From an uncultured Oscillospiraceae bacterium (GTDB lineage: Bacteria > Bacillota > Clostridia > Oscillospirales > Ruminococcaceae): a stretch of DNA of 46,954 nucleotides. How positions within the stretch are numbered: the first letter of the stretch is position 1; each line of letters begins with the position of its first letter. The stretch is from the NCBI GenBank assembly GCA_934446355.1, contig CAKSEC010000017.1, positions 1 through 46,954 on the forward strand, in the 5' to 3' direction. Shown here in pieces: positions 41,077 to 46,954 of this stretch. Position numbers and translations under genes: made by a program. Below the pieces are notes generated by a model, which did not search any database, was not told the origin of the DNA, and was given only the letters and a program-made list of their open reading frames with translations.

Positions 41077-42447
41077 ATGTCAGACAATAAAGACGGGCTG
41101 AATGTCTGCCTGATGAATGATTCTTTCCCGCCGGTTATCGACGGCGTGGCTAACACTATCCTGAATTATGCGGAGATAATCAGCAGCGAACTTGGCAAGG
41201 CGACAGTCGTCACGCCTGATTACCCCAACGCACATGATGAATTTCCGTTTCCGGTGGTAAGATATACAAGTATGTCGATCACCGAGAAAATATGCAGCTA
41301 CCGCATGGGCTTCCCCTTTTCGGCAAGCAAGCTGGATTCGCTGGCAAGCAGCGGATTTGACATAATCCACACCCACTGTCCTTTCGCTTCCATGGTCATG
41401 GCTAGGGTGCTGAGAATAAAGACCGGCGTGCCGATGGTGTTCACCTATCACACGAAATTCGATATAGATATCCGCCGTGCACTGCCGACAAAGCTTATGC
41501 AGGATCAGGCGATAAAAATGCTGGTGGGCAATATCTCCGCCGCAGACGAGGTGTGGACGGTCAGCGAGGGCGCACGGCAGAATCTGCTCAGCCTTGGCTA
41601 TCAGGAGAGCGAGGGGCGCCGTATCCGCATAATGGAAAACGGCGTGGACTTCCCCTGCGGCCGTGCCGACCCAGACGACGCCGCATTCCTGCGCTCAGAA
41701 CTGGGACTGGAGGGTCACGGACCTGTGTTCCTGTTCGTGGGACGTCTGCTGTGGTACAAGGGCATTCGCCATATTCTCGACAGTTTGAAGCTGCTAAAGG
41801 AGCGGGGCACTGACTTCCGCATGATGATAGTCGGCGACGGCGCAGACCGTGAAGAAATAGAAGCGTACACGCAGGAACTTGACCTTACCGACAAGGTGAT
41901 ATTCACCGGTGCGATATACGACCGTGAGGAACTTCGTGTGTATTACACCGCTGGCGACCTGTTCATATTCCCGTCGCTCTACGATACGAACGGTATCGTG
42001 GTGAGAGAAGCTGCGGCGTGCGGCGTGCCGTCCGTGCTTATTAAGGGAAGCTGCGCCGCAGAGGGTATCACCCACCACCGCACGGGCATTCTCGTTGACG
42101 ATACGCCTGAAGCCATCGCCGAGGAACTGCAGTTTGCCGCAGACCACCTTGCCGAGGTACGGCAGATGGGCGATCACGCAATGAACGAAGTTTATATGTC
42201 GTGGGAGACCTCCGTCAAGAACGCATACGCGCGCTATGGCGAGATAATCGAAAACTGCCGCAGCGGCAACACCTGCAACTACGAAACAGACCTGCAGCAG
42301 GATTTCTTCTCAGGTATCAGCAAAATGACTGACGCAGTGCAGAGATTCCGCAGCATTCCCGCCGTGTCTGCGATACGCGTCAGCAACAGCCGCAGCATAG
42401 CGAAGCGCCGTGCGAAAAAGGAGCAGAAAAAGCAGGAAGAAAAGTGA
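41077..42447 (+). CDS. glycosyltransferase family 4
   Basis: A 456-aa GT-B enzyme. It starts LNVCLMNDSFPPVIDGVANT (the glycine-rich acceptor loop), has HTHCPF and MVFTYHTKFD in the N-terminal half, and in the C-terminal half VFLFVGRLLWYKGI, the sugar-nucleotide binding region FPSLYDTNGIVVREAAACG and IKGSCAAEGITH. A C-terminal basic extension (RSIAKRRAKKEQKKQEEK) is unusual and may bind membrane. Probably a glycolipid or polysaccharide enzyme; the donor is unknown. AAGGAGA precedes the ATG. Confidence 0.92.
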   Translation: MSDNKDGLNVCLMNDSFPPVIDGVANTILNYAEIISSELGKATVVTPDYPNAHDEFPFPVVRYTSMSITEKICSYRMGFPFSASKLDSLASSGFDIIHTHCPFASMVMARVLRIKTGVPMVFTYHTKFDIDIRRALPTKLMQDQAIKMLVGNISAADEVWTVSEGARQNLLSLGYQESEGRRIRIMENGVDFPCGRADPDDAAFLRSELGLEGHGPVFLFVGRLLWYKGIRHILDSLKLLKERGTDFRMMIVGDGADREEIEAYTQELDLTDKVIFTGAIYDREELRVYYTAGDLFIFPSLYDTNGIVVREAAACGVPSVLIKGSCAAEGITHHRTGILVDDTPEAIAEELQFAADHLAEVRQMGDHAMNEVYMSWETSVKNAYARYGEIIENCRSGNTCNYETDLQQDFFSGISKMTDAVQRFRSIPAVSAIRVSNSRSIAKRRAKKEQKKQEEK

Positions 42448-42513
42448 ATACCTGCTGTATTATCAGACTTCTAAATTACCGATGGTATATTAATGCGCTA
42501 TAAAAAATCTCCC

Positions 42514-42618
42514 CAGACCGGTGAGAAGCCCTCAGATTCTAGAAACACCCCCAACGGCTAGGCTGTGTGCCTGCCGTTGGGGGTGTGACGACGAAGATGA
42601 GGGCTTATCGCCGGTCTG
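42514..42618 (-). ncRNA. structured repeat element, copy 2
   Basis: A 105-nt copy of the element at 26706. Outer stem CAGACCGGTGA with TCGCCGGTCTG (11 bp, one G-U pair). The long inner stem, ACACCCCCAACGGC with GCCGTTGGGGGTGT, is quite different from copy 1 yet fully paired. Unpaired GAGAAG, GATTCTAGAA and GACGACGAAGA are conserved. It ends 2 nt from the metG stop codon (42621), so on the minus strand it would begin the metG 3' untranslated region. Orientation is not settled. Confidence 0.65.
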
Positions 42619-42620
42619 CG

Positions 42621-44636
42621 TTATTCTTTTTCATTGAACTGGCTCTGGTGCTTGGTAAAGAAATCCACTCTCGGCTCAAGGAATTTCAGTTCATGGTCGC
42701 TGCCGCCCGTGAAGTCCGACATGGTATCGAATATCCTGTCCCAACTCCAGAAGCTTCTGTCAAGCCTGAGATATTCAAGCAGCATTTCCGTGCCCTGAGG
42801 TGCCATCGGGTGAAGCAGCACTGCGGCTGTTCTAATCATATGGAACACCTGAATGAGCGCATGGCGGCGGGCTTCGTTGTCATCAGCCTTGTCGGCGTCG
42901 CCGAGTGCCTTTGCCATGTATTTGCTGGCTTTCCTGATATAGCTGTCCAGAACATAGGTCGCCTGATGGAACTCAAACCTGTACATATACCGTTCGTAGT
43001 CCAGTATTGCTTTCTTGGCGTCAGCAAGGATCTGCTCTTCCACATCGCCGACCGGCATTTTTCCGTCGAAGTACTTCTGCACGGAATAAATGCAGGTGCG
43101 TATGATACGGTTGAACACGTTTGAAAGCAGGAAGCCGTCCTTTACAACGGGATCCGGATCCTCAGGCTTTGCGTTGGGATTATAGGGCTTCGGCATGAAG
43201 CTTACGCTGCGCTGTCCCAGTCCCAGACCGAGGAAGTGCATTCTAAGCTGCTCTGGGGTGTAATAATCCAGCAGGTCAGCCGCCATAGGGGGCTTTATCG
43301 CACCGGAACTTGAGGCTTTCTTGTCAAGGAACAGAATATGGTTATTTGCGCAGAGGATAGGAAGCTGCATTTCTCCCTCCGGCGGGTCAACGGTGTTCTC
43401 GCCCTCTGTCAGTCCCATGAACATAGCCATCTCAGCCACGCCGTAGAAATAAATATTATCTGCGCCGATAAACTGATATACTGTGGAATCCTTGCTGCAC
43501 CAGAAGTCCTTCCACTCGTCCATGCTCCTGCTCTGCTTTTCAAGGGCTGCCTTGGTGAACGATATAGGCGCCCACAGTGATTCCGGCCATACCCAGATGG
43601 TCAGCGGGTCCTCGCCCTCAAGCACCGGCGCGGGTACGCCCCACTCGATGTTTCCGGTGAGTCTGAACGGAACGAGCGTCTTGCCCGTGCGGTAGCGTAT
43701 GCCGTTCTCAGAAAGTATCTCGGTAGCCTTGTTCATCTCGTCAAGTTCAGTGAATTTGATGGTGAAGCTGGGCTTTTTCTTTTCCTCGATAAATTCGTGA
43801 GCGGGAAGCTTGTCCTTGACTGCGTTGTAGCTGTCGATAAGTTCGTTCTTGATATGCACGACAGGGTCTGCAAGGAACTCCGATATAGTGCTGGACACAA
43901 GCTGGCGCACGTTCTTCTGCTTGGATATCTTAGCGGTGTATTCTTTCAGAAGCTTGCTGTAGGACGGCAGGTCGAAATACCAGTTCTCAACGTCCTTCAT
44001 TATGGGAGTTTCGCCGGTCAGCGTGCTTTTCGGGTCGATAAGGTTTTCCGGCATATACTGATGACCAAGGTCACATTCGTCTGCGTATGCTTTTTCGCTG
44101 CAGCAGCCGTCAACGGGGCACTTTCCTATTACCTGTCTGCCGTTGAGGAAGCAGCCTGCCTTTTCGTCGTAGAACTGCTTTGTGCTTATGCGGCGAAGAT
44201 GTCCGTTTTTATACAGCGTGCGAATGAACCAGTCGGACACCTCGTTGTGTATCTCGGCAGTCCTGCCAAGACCGGAAGCGCCGAATATATTCAGGCTTAT
44301 CATGTAGTCGTCGAGCGTCTTTTTCTGAGCCTTGTGGTTCTCCTCGACGAAATCGTGTATAGTACCTTTGAAGCCCTGCTCGGCGCACAGCTTGCGGTAG
44401 CTTTCGGCTATAGGCGAGCCGTAGCAGTCAGTGCCCGACACGAATATTACATTCTCATCGCCGAGCCTGTCCCTGAGGAATCTCGCATATACGTCGGCGA
44501 ACACGAACACTCCGCCGATATGACCGAAATGCAGCTTCTTGTTGCCGTAGGGCATACCGCCGGTGATTATCGCCCTTTTCGGGAACTCCGGGCGGGGTAT
44601 CTCGTGCTTCACAAATTCTTTCTTTTCTTCACTCAT
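42621..44636 (-). CDS. metG: methionyl-tRNA synthetase
   Basis: A 671-aa class I synthetase that charges tRNA-Met for initiation and elongation. The HIGH motif is HFGH (36-39, in NKKLHFGHIGG). A Cys-rich zinc knob lies around 190 (CPVDGCCSEKAYADECDLGH). The KMSKS loop reads KASSSG (440-445), so the second lysine is Ser. The anticodon-binding helices are at about 520-640. The ATG at 44636 is preferred over an upstream in-frame start because AAAGGAAAC precedes it. It has its own promoter; copies of the structured element lie just after its stop and upstream of its promoter. Confidence 0.93.
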   Translation of the reverse strand: MSEEKKEFVKHEIPRPEFPKRAIITGGMPYGNKKLHFGHIGGVFVFADVYARFLRDRLGDENVIFVSGTDCYGSPIAESYRKLCAEQGFKGTIHDFVEENHKAQKKTLDDYMISLNIFGASGLGRTAEIHNEVSDWFIRTLYKNGHLRRISTKQFYDEKAGCFLNGRQVIGKCPVDGCCSEKAYADECDLGHQYMPENLIDPKSTLTGETPIMKDVENWYFDLPSYSKLLKEYTAKISKQKNVRQLVSSTISEFLADPVVHIKNELIDSYNAVKDKLPAHEFIEEKKKPSFTIKFTELDEMNKATEILSENGIRYRTGKTLVPFRLTGNIEWGVPAPVLEGEDPLTIWVWPESLWAPISFTKAALEKQSRSMDEWKDFWCSKDSTVYQFIGADNIYFYGVAEMAMFMGLTEGENTVDPPEGEMQLPILCANNHILFLDKKASSSGAIKPPMAADLLDYYTPEQLRMHFLGLGLGQRSVSFMPKPYNPNAKPEDPDPVVKDGFLLSNVFNRIIRTCIYSVQKYFDGKMPVGDVEEQILADAKKAILDYERYMYRFEFHQATYVLDSYIRKASKYMAKALGDADKADDNEARRHALIQVFHMIRTAAVLLHPMAPQGTEMLLEYLRLDRSFWSWDRIFDTMSDFTGGSDHELKFLEPRVDFFTKHQSQFNEKE

Positions 44637-44686
44637 TGTATAGTGTTTCCTTTCATGTGGAACTGTATAACGGTTCTCTAAAGAAT

Positions 44687-44715
44687 ATAATACCACATTT
44701 TTCTGAAAAAATCAA
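44687..44715 (-). promoter_or_regulatory. promoter of metG
   Basis: On the minus strand TTGATT, a 17-bp spacer and TATTAT, about 50 nt before the ATG. The leader is too short for a T-box or SAM riboswitch. Confidence 0.75.
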
Positions 44716-44757
44716 TATACCCAGTGAGTAAATTGCGGCACGAAAAAGCCTATATCC

Positions 44758-44928
44758 AGACTGGCGAGAAGCCCTCAGATTCTAGGAACACGCCATACGG
44801 CTAGGCTTTGTGCAGGTTGCCCTTAATTGCCCGACATCGTGTCGGGCTTTTGGGACAACAGCACAAGCGTCCTGCTTGTGCCTGCCGTATGGCGTGTGAC
44901 GACGAAGATGAGGGGTTATCGCCAGTCT
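44758..44928 (-). ncRNA. structured repeat element, copy 3 (with insertion)
   Basis: The third copy, 171 nt. Outer stem AGACTGGCGA with TCGCCAGTCT. Inner stem ACACGCCATACGGC with GCCGTATGGCGTGT, again compensated. The apical tip is enlarged by about 66 nt containing its own hairpins (CCCGACA/TGTCGGG and GCACAAGC/GCTTGTGC). The insert is bounded by TTGTGC on both sides, which suggests insertion or slippage at the tip. It ends 3 nt from the MerR-gene stop codon (44932). Confidence 0.65.
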
Positions 44929-44931
44929 ATA

Positions 44932-45747
44932 TTATTTCTTCTTTACGGGGTAGCAAATCTCGGTGACAAATTCATCGGGATCTTTGGTTTCGTGCGGGAT
45001 TACGTGATAGATGTTGAACATAGGTCCTGCGCACTCATAGCCGTTCGCTTCTATCCATGCAACGACCGCCGCATATACTTCGGTGATAAGCGAGTAGCTT
45101 CCCTTATAGGTGCAGCTTGCGACAGTGACCTCAGGCAGTGTGCGGAACTTCACGTGCTCCGTATCGGGGTAGCTGCCCTTTACGGTTTTCCACGCCATCA
45201 CCTCCACGTTCTCCTCCTTGTATTCTCCGTCAAGGAATGTGACTGCGCGCAGGCATGGGTCTGCTTCAACGAGCCCCATGCGGCAGGTTTCCTCCATCAT
45301 AATGCCCCAGACCATTCCCTCCTCCTCATAGCGGGGAATGATCATCTGAACGGCAGCCGCATAGCGTTCGGGGATCGTTTTTATTGTTACATTATATTCC
45401 ATGGTTTCTTCCTTTCTCAGCCTTTTTCTGGCTGCGTCCAGAAGCGTCAGCTTATTCGCCGTATCCTGATAGACCGCTTCAAGTTCCCTCTGACGTGCGG
45501 AAAAGTATTCCTCCAGCTTCTCCCTATCGTCATAGACCTCAAGTATCCTCACGATATCCGCAAGAGAGAAGCCCATGTCCTTTAGCGCCGTTATCCGGCA
45601 CACTATAGGCAGCTGGTCCTCTCTGTAATATCGGTAATCGGTGAAGCGGTCGATTTCTGCAGGCTTCAGCAGACCTATCTCATCATAGTGGCGAAGCATT
45701 CTTACGCTGACTCTGGACAGCTTTGAAAATTCTCCTATTTTCAGCAT
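44932..45747 (-). CDS. MerR-family regulator with GyrI-like effector domain
   Basis: A 271-aa regulator. The N-terminal MerR helix-turn-helix (MLKIGEFSKLSRVSVRMLRHYDEIGLLKP) is followed by a dimerisation helix (about 80-110). The C-terminal GyrI/BmrR-type ligand domain runs about 118-271 (TIKTIPERYAAAVQMI, the conserved YKGSYSLITEVYAAVVAWIEANGYE, FVTEICYPV). Such proteins sense hydrophobic cations or drugs and activate efflux genes, but no pump is next to it. AGGAGGT precedes the ATG. Its promoter has the long spacer typical of MerR control, so it is likely autoregulated. Confidence 0.92.
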   Translation of the reverse strand: MLKIGEFSKLSRVSVRMLRHYDEIGLLKPAEIDRFTDYRYYREDQLPIVCRITALKDMGFSLADIVRILEVYDDREKLEEYFSARQRELEAVYQDTANKLTLLDAARKRLRKEETMEYNVTIKTIPERYAAAVQMIIPRYEEEGMVWGIMMEETCRMGLVEADPCLRAVTFLDGEYKEENVEVMAWKTVKGSYPDTEHVKFRTLPEVTVASCTYKGSYSLITEVYAAVVAWIEANGYECAGPMFNIYHVIPHETKDPDEFVTEICYPVKKK

Positions 45748-45789
45748 GGCGGTACCTCCTGTTGCTGTTTCCTTTTTGAGCTCATGACC

Positions 45790-45820
45790 ATTATAATGCC
45801 TACCACAGTGTGAGAGTCAA
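45790..45820 (-). promoter_or_regulatory. MerR-type promoter with 19-bp spacer and dyad
   Basis: On the minus strand TTGACT, a 19-bp spacer and TATAAT. The spacer holds the near-palindrome CTCACAC-TGTGGTAG. An over-long spacer with a central dyad is the hallmark of promoters that MerR proteins activate by DNA distortion. Confidence 0.75.
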
Positions 45821-45880
45821 GTGCTTTTTTGCTTTTTTTGAACAGTTATTGATGAAACTTACCGAGTGTCGTTGGAAATC

Positions 45881-45913
45881 AAAAAGGACTAGGGTAGTTA
45901 GTGCCTTAGTCCT
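45881..45913 (-). terminator. terminator of the hydrolase pseudogene
   Basis: On the minus strand AGGACTA/TAGTCCT, with further G-C pairs inside, is followed by TTTTT. Confidence 0.78.
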
Positions 45914-45926
45914 CTGAAATTATTGC

Positions 45927-46782
45927 TTAATTCAGGCATATCTGCTTGACCAGTGCGCACCAGTCGTCGGGGTGCACGCCAAGCAGTTCCTCGTGCTTCA
46001 TGTCGTGCTCTTGGATAATGGGGTTCTTGAAATATTTCTTGGGCAACACCGCACAAAGACCATTTATTGGATTTTGTACGTGTCTTGCTTGCATATTTTT
46101 AGTTTGGCGCAAAAAATCACATGATTACTCAACGGATATGCTCCATGTTGCGCCAAACTTGCATCTTGCACAATTCGTCCTTGCAAGGCGTGTCTCCCCC
46201 TGCCGGGGGAGGTGGCACGCAGTGCCGGAGGGGCTGACCGAAAGACCAGCCTTGCGTCGTCCTCATTGTACAATCTGACGAAAAATCTGACTGCGCAATA
46301 CACGCACAATCTTTGTGCGGTATTGCCCTTGTATCTTTCCAAGTATTTTTCGCCCATCGTCTTTGCGCAAAAAACATGGATCTGTGTTTCGCCGTTGTCT
46401 ATCTGTTAGGGGAGCGGCGTGATGAGGTCTGACACCCTGATCAAGGTCGGAACTGCCTATTATACCGTACTTCATATGAATATTGTGCCTTGCGGCAAGC
46501 TGTGCGACAAACGACCCGCCCAGCGAGCAGCCGTATGCGGCGCATATTTATCCGCCGTAATTATCGTTTATGTACCTTTCGATCTTTTCAAGTTCGTCGG
46601 TCACCGTTGTGTAGCTTTCGCGGTCGTTCTCGTCAAAGCCTGTGTAGGCAACGGCTGCAACGAAGAATCTCTTGGCTAAGTTCGTCTATCACAGTGCCGA
46701 AATTGCCTTTCCAGTAGCACATAGTCCCTGAAAACAGCATTATGACCGGATTGCTCTTATCACCAAATTCATGAACCGTCAT
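45927..46782 (-). pseudogene. alpha/beta hydrolase, multiply broken
   Basis: The remains of an alpha/beta hydrolase. The ATG at 46782 (behind AGGGGGACG) opens MTVHEFGDKSNPVIMLFSGT. The frame shifts near ELSQE (about 46670) to FVAAVAYTGFDENDRESYTT, then meets a stop at NDNYGG. It continues through the nucleophile elbow GCSLGG and IIGSSDLDQ, with a frame change before ETQIHVFCAKTMGEKYLERY. The C-terminal part resumes after a 288-bp insertion as KYFKNPIIQEHDMKHEELLG, which contains the likely catalytic His region. At least two frame changes, two stops and the insertion make it non-functional. Confidence 0.78.
46041..46328. mobile_element. 288-bp MITE-like element inside hydrolase pseudogene
   Basis: Terminal inverted repeats GGGCAACACCGCACAAAG (46041-46058) and CTTTGTGCGGTATTGCCC (46311-46328) match at 17 of 18 positions. 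Flanking TT/TT (AA on the gene strand) is a possible 2-bp target duplication. Removing the element and one AA restores the hydrolase frame as ERY-K-KYFKNP, which shows it is an insertion. It encodes no transposase. The inner CAGCCCCTCCGGCACTGCG and CCTCCCCC segments resemble repeats I associate with Oscillospiraceae genomes. It is probably moved in trans by a full-length transposon elsewhere. Confidence 0.82.
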
Positions 46783-46813
46783 TTTTCGTCCCCCTAGCAG
46801 TCCCTATTTTATA

Positions 46814-46864
46814 AAATAAAAAAGCACGGTAGAATCCGAATAAATCGTATCAAACTACCGTGCT
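46814..46864 (-). terminator. terminator of tRNA-Leu
   Basis: On the minus strand AGCACGGTAG/CTACCGTGCT is followed by TTTTTTATTTTA. Confidence 0.9.
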
Positions 46865-46867
46865 ATC

Positions 46868-46952
46868 TGGTGCGGGTGACGGGACTTGAACCCGTATGTC
46901 ATACAACACACGCACCTCAAACGTGCCTGTCTGCCAGTTCCAGCACACCCGC
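46868..46952 (-). tRNA. tRNA-Leu (GAG)
   Basis: 85 nt with CCA encoded. Acceptor GCGGGTG/CACCCGC with discriminator A; anticodon stem CACGT/GCGTG around TTGAGGT, so the anticodon is GAG. A class II variable arm is present. The gene is complete within the window, 2 nt from its end. Confidence 0.95.
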
Positions 46953-46954
46953 AT

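Noticed and set aside
44637..44760. T-box or SAM riboswitch upstream of metG
   Set aside because: The promoter at 44687-44715 leaves a leader of only about 45 nt, with no T-box sequence and no SAM core.
26706..44928. CRISPR array or MITE as explanation of the three-copy element
   Set aside because: The copies are kilobases apart with no spacer pattern. Compensatory changes in both arms of the stems are not expected from simple MITE decay. A mobile origin cannot be fully excluded.

Overview
The window looks like a chromosomal segment of a Gram-positive gut clostridium of the Oscillospiraceae/Ruminococcus type. The reasons are strong AGGAGG-type ribosome sites, consensus sigma-A promoters (TTGACA-N17-TATAAT), WhiA, CdaA/CdaR, an ECF transport core, an Amt-GlnB fusion, a membrane-anchored serpin, and an Oscillospiraceae-type GC-rich repeat. 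Most of the window is roughly half G+C. Two stretches are clearly AT-rich and probably acquired: the first 1.2 kb with the next two genes, and about 37.3-38.9 kb. The genus is inferred from gene content only.

Layout. 1-2.9 kb: AT-rich, gene-poor DNA with a 78-bp tandem repeat and several terminator hairpins, then a frameshifted XRE-methyltransferase gene and a Nudix gene. 2.9-6.2 kb: a GntR (YtrA-like) regulated ABC exporter operon. 6.4-9.4 kb: an orphan sugar-binding lipoprotein and a GT2 glycosyltransferase. 9.7-11.8 kb: a chemoreceptor with its own promoter and a possible structured leader. 11.9-17.8 kb: one plus-strand gene run, cdaA-cdaR-FAD oxidoreductase-hypothetical-yfcE-like-whiA, joining c-di-AMP synthesis to WhiA. 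17.9-26.6 kb: secreted transglutaminase-like protein, membrane protein, small ORFs, the Amt-GlnB transporter behind a leader that fits the ANTAR RNA consensus, a zinc phospholipase-C-like protein, a serpin and a DUF2461 protein.

26.7-32 kb: an orphan phage terminase large subunit preceded by a structured element, then an isolated BrxD/BrxHI-like ATPase-helicase pair. 32-37.3 kb: MoxR/DUF58 pair, then LMW phosphatase-EcfT-fused EcfAA. 37.3-38.9 kb: a DUF1016 nuclease pseudogene with two nonsense codons, flanked by a duplicated promoter/terminator cassette, and an orphan AT-rich gene. 38.9-39.2 kb: tRNA-Tyr and tRNA-Thr. 39.4-42.4 kb: zinc-ribbon protein, PH-like protein and GT4 glycosyltransferase. 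42.5-45.8 kb: metG and a MerR regulator, each followed within 3 nt of its stop codon by a copy of the structured element. 45.9-46.95 kb: an alpha/beta-hydrolase pseudogene split by a 288-bp MITE-like element, and tRNA-Leu.

The two strongest leads are these. (1) A three-copy element of about 105 nt (26706, 42514, 44758) has fully compensated stems and nearly invariant unpaired segments, so it behaves like a structured RNA family. (2) The Amt-GlnB leader (21522-21581) has two adjacent hairpins whose hexaloops both carry A1 and G4, the recognition rule for ANTAR antiterminator proteins. All calls come from reading the sequence; no database search was possible.
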